From: Candidatus Binataceae bacterium
GTDB taxonomy: Bacteria > Desulfobacterota > Binatia > Binatales > Binataceae
Length of the DNA stretch: 64,000 bases
Assembly (NCBI GenBank): GCA_035650475.1
Contig: DASRHP010000012.1
Location: 794,059-858,058 of the forward strand
Direction: 5' to 3'
The notes under the pieces are model-generated. The model was not told the DNA's origin, searched no databases, and worked only from the letters and a program-made list of their open reading frames with translations. Of the stretch, positions 36,376 to 46,161 are shown one piece after another (the stretch's first letter is position 1; every line of letters begins with the position of its first letter). The translations under genes were made by a program, and so were the position numbers.

Positions 36376-37536
36376 ATGGCCGGGGCTGAAGAAATCTGGG
36401 CTGAAGCGCAGCGCACGCTCGAGCGCGACAAGCCGTTCGCGCTGGCCACCGTGGTTAACGTGCGCGGCTCAACGCCACGCGAGGTCGGCGCCAAGATGAT
36501 CGTGCGCGATGACGGTCAGTTCGGCACGATCGGCGGCGGTTGCGGCGAGGCGGAGGTCTATCGCAAGGCCCGGTTGTTGCTGGACGAGGGCGGCGACGGG
36601 CGCCTTACCGAGGTCGATCTGACTGGCGACTTCGACCAGCAGCAGATCGGCACCTGCGGCGGGATCATGGACGTCTTTATCGATCTGTGGCGGCCTCCGT
36701 CGGAGATGGAGATTGCGCGGCGCCTTGCCGACGCCGCAGCCCATAACCGCCCCGCCGCGCTGCTCACGGTCGTCGATCCCGGCAAGCGCGCCGGCGTGAA
36801 AGCGGGCGACCGCACGGTCGTTGACGTATCGCGCCGCGCGCCTTCCGCCGAGGGCTTCGCCGGCCTGGGCATGGCGGCCAGCGACCAGCTCAGGGAACGC
36901 ACGGCCGACGCGGTGCCGGCGCTGCTCGAAGTCGGCGCCGATGGCCTGCTTCATCCGGCAACGCGAATCGAGTCAAGCGGCGCGCCGCGCCTGTTTCTTG
37001 ATCCGATAAGCGGTGCACAACGCCTGATTATCGCCGGCGCCGGACATATCGCGCAGCCGCTCGCGCAGCTCGGCTCGATGCTCGGGTTTCACGTCACCGT
37101 GATCGACGACCGCGCCGCCTTCGCCAACCGCGAGCGCTTTCCCAACGCCGACGAGATTATCGTGCGTCCGTTCGGCGCCGCGATCGAGTCGCTCAAGCTC
37201 GACCGCCATTGCTACCTCGTTTCGATCACGCGCGGGCATGCCTTTGACGAGGAGGTTGTGCGCACCGCGCTCAGGCGCGCCAACGGCGCGTTCATCGGGA
37301 TGATCGGCTCGCGCCGGCGCGTGCGCGCGACGCTCGAGCGTATCGGCGAGGAGGGCGTGGACGCCGCCGCGCTCGACGAGGTGCACGCCCCGCTCGGGGT
37401 CGATATCGGCGCGGAGACGCCGGCCGAGATAGCGGTCGCTATCATCGCCGAGATAATCCGTGAGCGGCGCACCGGCACACGCGATCCGTTCAATCTCGGA
37501 GCCAAGCTCGGGCGGCTGCGCCGGCGCTCGGCCTAG
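36376..37536 (+). CDS. XdhC/CoxI family protein
   Basis: 386 residues. VNVRGSTPREVGAKMIV, GTIGGGCGEAEV and GTCGGIMDVFID make up the N-terminal domain, and LIIAGAGHIAQPLAQLGSMLGF with IDDRAAFANRERFPNAD the C-terminal Rossmann domain. XdhC proteins bind molybdenum cofactor, help its sulfuration and insert it in xanthine dehydrogenase-type enzymes. No such oxidase is in the window. ATG at 36376 has AGGAG upstream. The mocA-like gene follows. Confidence 0.92.
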   Translation: MAGAEEIWAEAQRTLERDKPFALATVVNVRGSTPREVGAKMIVRDDGQFGTIGGGCGEAEVYRKARLLLDEGGDGRLTEVDLTGDFDQQQIGTCGGIMDVFIDLWRPPSEMEIARRLADAAAHNRPAALLTVVDPGKRAGVKAGDRTVVDVSRRAPSAEGFAGLGMAASDQLRERTADAVPALLEVGADGLLHPATRIESSGAPRLFLDPISGAQRLIIAGAGHIAQPLAQLGSMLGFHVTVIDDRAAFANRERFPNADEIIVRPFGAAIESLKLDRHCYLVSITRGHAFDEEVVRTALRRANGAFIGMIGSRRRVRATLERIGEEGVDAAALDEVHAPLGVDIGAETPAEIAVAIIAEIIRERRTGTRDPFNLGAKLGRLRRRSA

Positions 37537-37554
37537 CGCGCCGCGGGCGATCGC

Positions 37555-38202
37555 GTGTCCCATCAATCCACCGCCGGGCGCTCGGGCGCTCCACGCTTCG
37601 ACGGAATCCTGCTCGCGGCCGGCGAGTCGCGCCGGATGGGTTATCCCAAGCCGCTGCTCGAAGTCGGCGGGCGGACCTTCCTTGCGACGATCGCGCAGGC
37701 GATGCTCGAAGCGGTCGGGCGGCTGGTGGTCGTGGTCGGCGCGCATGCCGACGCCGTGCGCCGTGCCGTTCCGGCCGACTCGCGAATCGCGGTGGCCGAA
37801 AATACCGAGTATCAGCGCGGCCAGCTCTCGTCGATCAAGGCCGGGCTGCGAGCGATCGGACGCGACGCCGCCGGCGCGCTGATCCACCTGGCGGACCATC
37901 CGATGGTCCGCCCGGCGACCTTCAAAGCCGTGATCGAGGAGCATCGGCAATCGCGAAGGCCAATCGTGATCGCGCGCTACTGCGGCCGCCGCGGCCATCC
38001 GGTGCTCTTCGCGCGCGAGCTCTTTGCCGAGTTGGAGGCCGCACCCGAAGACCAGGGCGCGCGCGTCGTGGTGGCTGCTGACCCGCAGCGCGTCGCCTAC
38101 GTCGAGGTTGATGACCCGGGCGTCGTGATGGACCTCGATACGCCCGAGGAACTGGAACGGGCGGGGCTGGGCCGTCCGCCTGCGGGGCTTGTCCGAGGAT
38201 AG
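37555..38202 (+). CDS. Molybdenum cofactor nucleotidyltransferase (MocA-like)
   Basis: 215 residues. ILLAAGESRRMGYPKPLLEVGGRTFL is the nucleotidyltransferase signature (split: LAAGxSxRMG, K-P-L), then NTEYQRGQLSSIKAGL, LIHLADHPMVRP and GRRGHPVLF, as in MocA/MobA. It makes molybdopterin cytosine dinucleotide used by xanthine-oxidase-type enzymes, in keeping with XdhC next to it. GTG start; the gap from xdhC is 18 bases. Confidence 0.88.
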   Translation: MSHQSTAGRSGAPRFDGILLAAGESRRMGYPKPLLEVGGRTFLATIAQAMLEAVGRLVVVVGAHADAVRRAVPADSRIAVAENTEYQRGQLSSIKAGLRAIGRDAAGALIHLADHPMVRPATFKAVIEEHRQSRRPIVIARYCGRRGHPVLFARELFAELEAAPEDQGARVVVAADPQRVAYVEVDDPGVVMDLDTPEELERAGLGRPPAGLVRG

Positions 38203-38284
38203 GGCAGCCCTTTGATTTTACGGCGAAAATCGGCGGATTTGCAGATGTAACCGACTGGCGGCGCCGTCGTATTTCATCGATGTG

Positions 38285-38923
38285 ATGCGTGGCGTGCTTG
38301 CCTTCAGGCGATTCGCGCGTAGCGTGGCCGAGCCGTCAGACCAGGACCTGGTAACCCGCGCGCTCGACGGCGAGGCCGCGGCCTTCAGCGAGCTTGCCGG
38401 GCGCCATCGCGGACGCGTCGAACGGCTCTGCCAGCGCTTCTTTGCCGACTCCGAGCTCGTACGCGACATCGCGCAGGAGGCCTTCATCCACGCCTACGCC
38501 GGGCTCAAGGGCTATCGCGCCGAGATTCCGTTCGGTGCCTGGCTGCGCGCGATCGTCGTCAACCTGTGCTATGACGAGTTGCGCCGGCGCAGGCGCCGTC
38601 CCGAGGAGTTGGTGAGTGACTTCACGGCGCCCGAGATGAGCTGGATCGGGCTCGTCAACACCGCCACGCCCGAGGAGATCGTCGAGGCGGCCGAGGAGCG
38701 GCGCGAGGCAAAGCAGCTCGCCGAGCGGCTGCTGGCCACGCTCAAGCCCGAGGACCGACTGGTGTTGACGCTCCAGAACGGCGAGGAGATGAGCGTCAGC
38801 GAGATCGCCGAGATCGTTGGATGGAGCGAGGCCAAGGTGAAGATTCGGGCCTTTCGCGCGCGCCAGGCGCTGCGCCGGCAGGCGGCGCATCTGGTACCGA
38901 CGCGGCAGGCGGAGCAAAAATAG
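38285..38923 (+). CDS. ECF-type RNA polymerase sigma factor
   Basis: 212 residues. Region 2 has DSELVRDIAQEAFIHAYAGLKGYR and PFGAWLRAIVVNLCYDELRRRRRR; region 4 has LLATLKPEDRLVLTLQNGEEMSVSEIAEIVGWSEAKVKIRAFRARQALR in its normal helix-turn-helix order. It directs transcription of a stress regulon. The ATG at 38285 is preferred over the GTG 3 bases upstream. The next two genes encode a zinc-type anti-sigma factor and a Spy-like protein, so it is likely an envelope-stress unit. Confidence 0.93.
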   Translation: MRGVLAFRRFARSVAEPSDQDLVTRALDGEAAAFSELAGRHRGRVERLCQRFFADSELVRDIAQEAFIHAYAGLKGYRAEIPFGAWLRAIVVNLCYDELRRRRRRPEELVSDFTAPEMSWIGLVNTATPEEIVEAAEERREAKQLAERLLATLKPEDRLVLTLQNGEEMSVSEIAEIVGWSEAKVKIRAFRARQALRRQAAHLVPTRQAEQK

Positions 38924-38990
38924 AAAGTGAAGCGCTTGTTTATATTTCAGCATCCCCTGCGACGCCCTCGCGCGGGAGCGACCGTACAAG

Positions 38991-39494
38991 ATGAACTGCT
39001 TCGAGGCACGACCGCAATTCGTTGACTTCTGGCGCGGCACGCTCGACGCCGAACAGCGCGCCGCCCTGGTAGCGCACCTCAAGGAGTGCGCGAAGTGCGA
39101 CCGGGGATTCCGCGCCTTCGCGCTGACCGCTCCAATGCTCCATCCGCGCGCCGGTGCCGGAGCGCCTGAGCAGGGGACAGCGTCGGCAGACGCGGGCGAC
39201 CGGCCAATGGACACGCGGCGCGCGCCGCGCGCCGACGCCGTACGCGCTGCGGAGATTATTCGCCGTGCGGCGGTCTACCAGATGGAGCCGCGCGGTGCGG
39301 TGCAAAGCTGGGGTGCGATCGCCAGCGCGCTGTCGGCGGTGGCGGCGGCGGTTCTGCTCGCCTGGGTTTCGGTGACAGCGCCGCCGCAGTCGCTCGAAGA
39401 CGCGCTGGGTGCCACGCAGGAAGTGACCACCTCCGCCAACAACCCGCTCCTAGGGCAGCCGATGCCCGAGATCCCCAACGACCTTGTCGGATAA
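38991..39494 (+). CDS. Anti-sigma factor with zinc-type N-terminus
   Basis: 167 residues. The N-terminal MNCFEARPQF, followed by AHLKECAKC, is the Cys/His-Cys-Cys pattern of zinc-binding anti-sigma domains that hold ECF factors. One membrane segment follows (AIASALSAVAAAVLLAWVSV), and a short periplasmic tail. It would keep the sigma factor at the membrane until a signal from outside. It lies 67 bases after the sigma gene and overlaps the next gene. Confidence 0.82.
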   Translation: MNCFEARPQFVDFWRGTLDAEQRAALVAHLKECAKCDRGFRAFALTAPMLHPRAGAGAPEQGTASADAGDRPMDTRRAPRADAVRAAEIIRRAAVYQMEPRGAVQSWGAIASALSAVAAAVLLAWVSVTAPPQSLEDALGATQEVTTSANNPLLGQPMPEIPNDLVG

Positions 39495-39870
39495 GGGCAA
39501 AGGCTGGCTGATTGCGCTGGTGGCGATCGCCGCGTTGGTGATTGGCTTTGCCGCCAGCAGCCTCGCCTATCGCTACCGGCTGCTCCGTGTCCCGCACGAG
39601 CCGGTGATTGTGCGGATGCAGCGTGAGCTGAACCTGACCTTCTCCCAGCGCGAGCAGGTTTTGCAGATCATCGAGGATACGCGGTCCAAAATCCTCGGCC
39701 TGCGCCAGCAGTTCGAGCGTGAGCGCCGCGAGCAGCTGCGCCAGGCCTACAGTCAGATCCGCGCCTTGCTCACCCCCGAGCAGCAACAGAAATTCGACCG
39801 CGAGTTCAAACCGCCACCCGAGCGCTTCGGACTGCCGGGGCACGGCGCTGCGCCGGGCCCGCGGCCCTGA
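39484..39870 (+). CDS. Spy/CpxP-like periplasmic protein
   Basis: 128 residues. A membrane anchor or signal (LIALVAIAALVIGFAASSLA) precedes a helical part: LNLTFSQREQVLQIIED, then RQAYSQIRALLTPEQQQKFDRE, which are the LTxxQ-type repeats of Spy/CpxP and zinc-resistance (ZraP/CnrX) proteins. Such proteins act as chaperones or sensors of envelope damage. The TTG start overlaps the anti-sigma stop by 11 bases. The protein may be the sensor that feeds the anti-sigma factor. Confidence 0.75.
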   Translation: MSDKGKGWLIALVAIAALVIGFAASSLAYRYRLLRVPHEPVIVRMQRELNLTFSQREQVLQIIEDTRSKILGLRQQFERERREQLRQAYSQIRALLTPEQQQKFDREFKPPPERFGLPGHGAAPGPRP

Positions 39871-39872
39871 GC

Positions 39873-40430
39873 CTAGAGGGCGCCGATTTCGCCCAGAATC
39901 TTGCGCGCCTCGGCTGCCGCGGCCGGGCTCTTGGAGCTGTCGGCGGCGGCTTTCTTCAGGTATTGGAGCGCCTCGCCGCGATTGCCCTGCTGGGCGAGGA
40001 TCTCGCCGATCCTGAGCGCGGCGAAAGCCGAGGTCGGGTCGAGCTGGTAGGCCTTGCGGTAGTAGGGCAGGGCGTCGGCGGCCTTGGGCGGCGTGAACGA
40101 CATGTAGGCCTCGCCAATATTGAGATAGGCGCTGATCGAGTTGGGTTCGTACTTGATGAGCTTCTTGTAAACCGAGACGACCTGGTCGAACTGCGAGCGC
40201 GAGTTGTAGTACAGCCCCAGGTAAACGTAGGGGTCTTCCAGCGTGGGATCGATATCGGTCGCCTGCCAGAGCAGTTTGACCGCCTGCTGGCTGTCGGTCA
40301 TGTTGATAGCCGCGTCCACCAGCGAGCGGGCCTTGGCCGCGCTGGCCTCGTCGGCGTACGTCGCGCGCGGCGCGCCGATCACGAGCAGCGCGAGCACTCC
40401 CAACAGTCCCAGCCTCGCCCCGGTACGCAT
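39873..40430 (-). CDS. Exported TPR protein
   Basis: 185 residues. The signal (ARLGLLGVLALLVIGAPRATYA) is followed by TPR units: VKLLWQATDIDPTLEDPYVYLGLYY, VVSVYKKLIKYEPNSISAYLNIGEAY, LPYYRKAYQLDPTSAFAALRIGEIL and ALQYLKKAAADS (read as separate 34-residue repeats). It is probably a periplasmic protein-binding module. ATG at 40430 marks the signal start; the longer open frame to 40892 is antisense to the next gene. It converges with the Spy-like gene. Confidence 0.82.
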   Translation of the reverse strand: MRTGARLGLLGVLALLVIGAPRATYADEASAAKARSLVDAAINMTDSQQAVKLLWQATDIDPTLEDPYVYLGLYYNSRSQFDQVVSVYKKLIKYEPNSISAYLNIGEAYMSFTPPKAADALPYYRKAYQLDPTSAFAALRIGEILAQQGNRGEALQYLKKAAADSSKSPAAAAEARKILGEIGAL

Positions 40431-40556
40431 CGAAAAACGCCGTCCCCGTGTCACCCTTGGATCGTGGCATGAGGAATAGTGCGTTGCAAAGCCGCAGGCC
40501 CGACGCCATAAGCGAGCGGCGCGCGGCACTGCGCAAAGAAGGGTTCGATCGCGCGG

Positions 40557-41393
40557 ATGGAGAATCGCAAATTCAACGGCACCGGTGGAATCGAGCTCAA
40601 CTGCGTCGATTATGGCGGCGAGGGAAAGCCGCCGATGTTGCTGGTGCATGGCGGCTCCGCGCACGCCCGGTGGTGGGACTTCGTGGCACCGGCGCTGACC
40701 GACCGCTTCCATGTGCTCGCGCTTGACCAGCGTGGCCACGGCGACAGCCGATGGGCCGCGGATTGGGCCTACGGCTCGCGTCATTACGCGGACGACCTCG
40801 ATGCCGTGATAACGGACTGGGGCCTGGGCGCGCCCGTGCTGGTTGGCCATTCGATGGGCGGGCACAGCGTGCTGGTGTACGCGGTCGAGCATAGCGAGCG
40901 GCTGCGCGCGATGGTCGCGATCGACTCCACGCCTGTTTATCCCGAGTACGCGGTCGAGCAGCTGCGCGCGATCGCAGCGCGTCCGGCGCCGGTATACGAT
41001 TCGCTGCAGGCGGCGATCGCCGCCTTCCGCACGTTACCGGCCGAGACGCTGGCGTCGCCCGAAGCCCTGCGCCACGTCGCCGCCCTCAGCTTCCGCCAGC
41101 GTGAGGACGGCAAGTGGGTGCACAAGATGGACCGCCGCACGCTCGTTCGCGAACCGATCCAACTGAAGATGGCTGACCTCGCGCGCATCCGATGCCCGGC
41201 GCTGCTGATCAAGCCGGCCGGAAGCCCGCTGCTGACGCCCGAGTTCATGCAGAAGATGGCGGAGCGGATGGCGCGCGGGCGCGTCGTGATGGTCGAGAAT
41301 TCCAACCATCACGTGCCGATCGACAATCCCAAGGGGCTGGCCGCCGCCATGGGTCCATTTCTCGCCGAGGTCCTCGCGGCCGGCGCGCGATGA
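40557..41393 (+). CDS. Alpha/beta hydrolase (first of a coupled pair)
   Basis: 278 residues. MLLVHGGSAHARWWDFV, ALDQRGHGDS, LVGHSMGGHSVLVYA (nucleophile), and NSNHHVPIDNP (catalytic His) give a full alpha/beta hydrolase of the haloperoxidase/esterase group. ATG at 40557. The stop overlaps the start of another hydrolase (ATGA). The pair, and pobA downstream, suggest aromatic-compound catabolism, but the substrate is not clear. Confidence 0.88.
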   Translation: MENRKFNGTGGIELNCVDYGGEGKPPMLLVHGGSAHARWWDFVAPALTDRFHVLALDQRGHGDSRWAADWAYGSRHYADDLDAVITDWGLGAPVLVGHSMGGHSVLVYAVEHSERLRAMVAIDSTPVYPEYAVEQLRAIAARPAPVYDSLQAAIAAFRTLPAETLASPEALRHVAALSFRQREDGKWVHKMDRRTLVREPIQLKMADLARIRCPALLIKPAGSPLLTPEFMQKMAERMARGRVVMVENSNHHVPIDNPKGLAAAMGPFLAEVLAAGAR

Positions 41394-42226
41394 GTGAGCC
41401 GCTCAGCCGCTTTACCGGCGGGACACCGCGCCTGCACTTCCTGGAATGGAATCCCGGCGCGCTACGCACGCTCGTCCTGCTGCACGGCAACAGCGCCAAC
41501 GCATGGTGGTGGCAGCCGGTGGCCGACGCGATGGGCGAGGCGGATCTACGGCTGCTCGCGCTCGACCAGCGCGGCCACGGCGACAGCGAATGGGTGCGTC
41601 CGCCGGCCTACTCGCCGCTCGATTATGCGCACGACCTCGCGCGCTTCATCGCCGAGTACGCGCCGCCGCGTCCGTTCGTCGCCGGCCACAGCATGGGCGG
41701 GCTCAGCGCGCTCGCCTTCGGCGCCGAATATCCGGGGCTGGCCCGCGCAATCGTTGCGATCGATGTCGCGGTGACGTCCACCGAGCGGCGCAACCATTAC
41801 CTGCGCCGGCTCAAGGGGCTGCCGGTGGTAACCTATCCCGATTTCGAAACCGCGCGCGCACGGTTTCGCCTGATGCCCGACGAGGGCGACGTCGCGCCGG
41901 CGACGCTGGCCGCGATTGCGGAAAAGAGCCTTGGGCAGGCGGCGGAGGGGCGATGGACGATGAAGTTTGACCGCGAGAGCTTCGTCGGCAGCGACGGGAT
42001 TGACGTGCGGGCGGCGATCGCGCGCGTGCGCGATCCGCTGCTGCTCATCCGCGCCGAGCACAGCCGGATCATGCATGTCGACGCGGCGCGGCTGGCGGCG
42101 GCGTCCAATCCGCTCGCGCGCCTGCTGACGATCCCGGCCACGCACCATCACGTGATCCTCGAGCGGCCCGCCGCGATCGCCCGCGCGATCGCCGAGTTCG
42201 TCGCCGAAGTCGAAGCGCAGGGGTGA
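41390..42226 (+). CDS. Alpha/beta hydrolase (second of a coupled pair)
   Basis: 278 residues. TLVLLHGNSANAWWW, ALDQRGHGDSEWV, VAGHSMGGLSALAFG and ATHHHVILERP mark the oxyanion, nucleophile and catalytic His. The same length and many shared motifs with the upstream hydrolase suggest a duplication, but with clear divergence. ATG at 41390 overlaps the upstream stop. The two could form a heteromer or act on successive esters. Confidence 0.88.
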   Translation: MSEPLSRFTGGTPRLHFLEWNPGALRTLVLLHGNSANAWWWQPVADAMGEADLRLLALDQRGHGDSEWVRPPAYSPLDYAHDLARFIAEYAPPRPFVAGHSMGGLSALAFGAEYPGLARAIVAIDVAVTSTERRNHYLRRLKGLPVVTYPDFETARARFRLMPDEGDVAPATLAAIAEKSLGQAAEGRWTMKFDRESFVGSDGIDVRAAIARVRDPLLLIRAEHSRIMHVDAARLAAASNPLARLLTIPATHHHVILERPAAIARAIAEFVAEVEAQG

Positions 42227-42244
42227 GTGATGTTCACGCAGGGG

Positions 42245-42335
42245 AAGCCATCGCTTCGCCCGGGATGACCGCGGGGCGACATTTTGTCATTTTGAGTGCA
42301 GGCCGCCGAAGCGAGGAATCTCCGCGAATCCATGG
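42245..42335. repeat. Dispersed intergenic repeat-like sequence
   Basis: The segment contains ATCGCTTCGCCCGGGATGAC and, 30 bases on, TTGTCATTTTGAGTGCAGG with GAAGCGAGGAATCTCC. These match by eye a repeat type seen between genes in many bacteria (GTCATTCTGAGCGAAGCGAAGAATCT and its complement). It may be a palindromic repeat of unknown role. It lies between the hydrolase pair and pobA. Confidence 0.45.
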
Positions 42336-42413
42336 TCTTTGGCTGGCGGGCCGCTCGACGGGACCGGCGTTGAAGCATCAGCACGCTGGCGCGGGTTCCC
42401 GGCGCTGGCGTAA

Positions 42414-43673
<1,260 letters not shown>

Positions 43674-43690
43674 GCGGGCGCGCCGCCGCC

Positions 43691-44134
43691 CTACAGCGCG
43701 CGTTCCATCCGGCGGTGCATGATGCCCGCCTCCTCGAACACCTCCCCGATCGGCTCGAAGCCGAGCTTTAGGTAGAACCCTTCGGCGTGGAGCTGCGCGT
43801 CGAGCACTGCACGGGAAAAGCCGCGCTTGCGCGCGCAAGCGACCAGGAACTCCAGCATCGCGCGCCCGACACCCGCGCCGCGACGCTCCCGCAGCACCGC
43901 CATCCGGCCGATTTTGACGTAGCCCGCGTGCGCGACCATCCGGGCGCATCCCACCGCCCGTCCGCTCTCCAGCGCGAGCACGTGGAGTGCGCGCGCGTCG
44001 TCGGTGTCGAGCTCGATTTCGGCGGGGACGTGCTGCTCCTCGATAAAAACTCGCCGACGGATCGCCCACGCCCGCTCCATCCGCGCGCGATCGGCGCCGA
44101 CTTCGATCACCTGCAACGCGCCTCGCTCGGCCAT
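43691..44134 (-). CDS. GNAT family N-acetyltransferase
   Basis: 147 residues. RAWAIRRRVFIEEQHVPAEIE and VGCARMVAH, KIGRMAVLRERRGAGVGRAMLEFL (acetyl-CoA loop RRGAGVG) and AEGFYLKLGFEPIGEVFEE are the ElaA-like GNAT layout. It acetylates an unknown amine. ATG at 44134 has GGGAGGAG upstream; a GTG at 44146 is also possible. It converges on pobA with a 17-base gap. Confidence 0.88.
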   Translation of the reverse strand: MAERGALQVIEVGADRARMERAWAIRRRVFIEEQHVPAEIELDTDDARALHVLALESGRAVGCARMVAHAGYVKIGRMAVLRERRGAGVGRAMLEFLVACARKRGFSRAVLDAQLHAEGFYLKLGFEPIGEVFEEAGIMHRRMERAL

Positions 44135-44280
44135 CGCTCCTCCCACTAGCGCGCGCCGCCCGCGAGGGTCAAACCGTCGAAGCCGGCAACTCCCAAGGTC
44201 AGGTTGTCGACGGCGTCGGCGTTGAACGGCGGCGGCAGCGTTGTGCTAGGCTCCGCCGAGGAGCCGCACCCGCAGGAACG

Positions 44281-45261
44281 ATGCCGCAGATTAACGAGAC
44301 GATCTTCGCACCCGAGCTTGACGGCGGCGAATGGCTGCAAGGCGGGCCGCTTAGGCTCGGCGAGCAGCGCGGGCGGGCGGTGGTACTGATCGATTTCTGG
44401 GATTACACCTGCGTCAATTGCATCCGCTCCCTGCCGTACGTGGTCGGATGGGATCGGCGCTACCGCGAGGCGGGCCTGGTTGTGGTCGGCGTGCATGCGC
44501 CCGAGTTCACCTTCGCGCGCGAGCACGGCAACGTGCGCGAGGCGGTCGCGCGCTTCGGGATCGAGTACCCGGTCGTGCTCGACAACGGCTACGCGATCTG
44601 GCGCGCATTTTCCAACCGGTGCTGGCCGGCCAAGTACCTGGTCGACGCGCACGGGCGGATCCGCTACTACCATTTCGGCGAGGGCGCCTACCATGACAGC
44701 GAACGCGCGATCCAACGCGCGCTCGCCGAGCTCAATCCACGGTTCAGCGCGCCGCCGCTGATGGCGCCGGTGCGGGACACCGACCGTCCGGGAGCGCTTT
44801 GCTATCGCGTCACACCTGAACTCTACCTCGGCTACGCGCGCGGCCAGTTCGGCAATCCGGGCGGCGTCGTGCACGATCGTGCGCACGACTACGCCGACCC
44901 CGGCCATCACGCCGAGGGAATCGCCTACCTGGGCGGGCGATGGATCGTCGGGGCGGAGAGCGCCGGCGCCGGCGCGGCGGGCGCCTCGCTCGCGTTGCGC
45001 TACACCGGCAAGGACGTGAACCTCGTGATGGCGCCGCCGGCGCAGGGGCCGGTAAGGGTCGAGCTTAAGCTTGATGCCGACCAGCGCCCCGGCGAGGACG
45101 CGCGCCCGGACAGCGGCATGCTGCTGATAACAGTCGATCGGCCGCGGATGTACAACCTCGTGGCCAACGAATCGGTGAGCGCGGGAGCGTTGACGCTGCG
45201 CGCGCGCGAGCCGGGGCTCGGCGCCTACGCGTTCACGTTCGTTTCGTGCGCGACCGAGTAG
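44281..45261 (+). CDS. Thioredoxin-like protein of DipZ C-terminal type
   Basis: 326 residues. An AhpC/TlpA-type domain has FWDYTCVNCIRSLPYV (redox CxxC), GVHAPEFTFAREHGNV and WPAKYLVDAHGRIRYYHFGEG. The second half, beginning near YLGYARGQF, is a jelly-roll module as in the C-terminal part of DipZ. The CcdA-like membrane part of DipZ is missing, and no signal is seen, so it may act in the cytoplasm. It is divergent from the GNAT gene. Confidence 0.87.
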   Translation: MPQINETIFAPELDGGEWLQGGPLRLGEQRGRAVVLIDFWDYTCVNCIRSLPYVVGWDRRYREAGLVVVGVHAPEFTFAREHGNVREAVARFGIEYPVVLDNGYAIWRAFSNRCWPAKYLVDAHGRIRYYHFGEGAYHDSERAIQRALAELNPRFSAPPLMAPVRDTDRPGALCYRVTPELYLGYARGQFGNPGGVVHDRAHDYADPGHHAEGIAYLGGRWIVGAESAGAGAAGASLALRYTGKDVNLVMAPPAQGPVRVELKLDADQRPGEDARPDSGMLLITVDRPRMYNLVANESVSAGALTLRAREPGLGAYAFTFVSCATE

Positions 45262-45299
45262 GCGGCCGCCGCGCGGCGATGTCGGGAGGTGCAAGTGCG

Positions 45300-46097
45300 A
45301 TGGCGCAGGAGAGCGAACGGGCGAGCGAGGCGCAGATAGCGCGGGCGGCCGAGATGGTGCTGGCGGCGCGCTATCCGATCGCGCTGACCGGCGCCGGGAT
45401 GTCGGTGGAGAGCGGGATTCCGCCGTTTCGCGGCCCAGGCGGGCTGTGGACCAAGTACGGCGAGCCGCCGATGAACGGCTTTCAGATCTTCCTGGCCGAT
45501 CCGAAGAAGGGATGGGAGGACAGGCTGCGCCGCCAGGACGACGAGCTGTTCGCGCCCTTGCGGGTCGCCAAACCCAACCCCGGCCATTACGCGTTTGCCG
45601 AGCTCGAGCAGATGGGCGTGCTGCGCTTCCTCATCACCCAGAACGTTGACGACCTCCATCGCCAGGCCGGCCATAAGGCGCTCGCCGAGATCCACGGTAA
45701 CTGGAAGCTCATCCGATGCCTGGAGTGCGGCGCCCGCTTTCCGGCCGAGGAAGTCAGCCTCCAGGTGCTGCCGCCGCCATGCCCCAAGTGCAAGGGGCTG
45801 CTCAAGAGCGACACCGTGTCGTTTGGCGAGCCGATCCCGCCCGACGTGCTGCGCGAGTGCGCCGAGCATGCGGGGCGCGCCGACCTCGTCATTCTTGGCG
45901 GAACCTCGGCGACGGTCTATCCTGCGGCCGGCTTCGCAATCGAGGTCAAGGAGCGTGGCGGGCGGATGATCGAGGTCAACCTCTACGCGTCGGAGGTGAC
46001 CCAGATCTGCGACCTCAGCCTGCGCGGCGGGGCGGCGAGCGTGATGCCGCGCCTGGTTAAGGCGATCTCGGCGCTGCGCCGCGCGCGCCTGTCCTAG
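45300..46097 (+). CDS. Sirtuin-type NAD-dependent protein deacylase
   Basis: 265 residues. ALTGAGMSVESGIPPFRGPGGLW, LITQNVDDLHRQAG, LAEIHGNWKLIRC with the catalytic His, the zinc cysteines CLECG and CPKCKG, and ILGGTSATVYPAAG are all in place. It removes acyl groups from lysines using NAD. ATG at 45300 is preferred; an earlier ATG at 45279 is possible. It starts 38 bases after the DipZ-like gene. Confidence 0.92.
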   Translation: MAQESERASEAQIARAAEMVLAARYPIALTGAGMSVESGIPPFRGPGGLWTKYGEPPMNGFQIFLADPKKGWEDRLRRQDDELFAPLRVAKPNPGHYAFAELEQMGVLRFLITQNVDDLHRQAGHKALAEIHGNWKLIRCLECGARFPAEEVSLQVLPPPCPKCKGLLKSDTVSFGEPIPPDVLRECAEHAGRADLVILGGTSATVYPAAGFAIEVKERGGRMIEVNLYASEVTQICDLSLRGGAASVMPRLVKAISALRRARLS

Positions 46098-46161
46098 CGG
46101 GCCCGCGCTGCTCAGCGCGGAGCAAGACTCGAAGGCTCGTGGCCGGCCGACCACCACCTCT

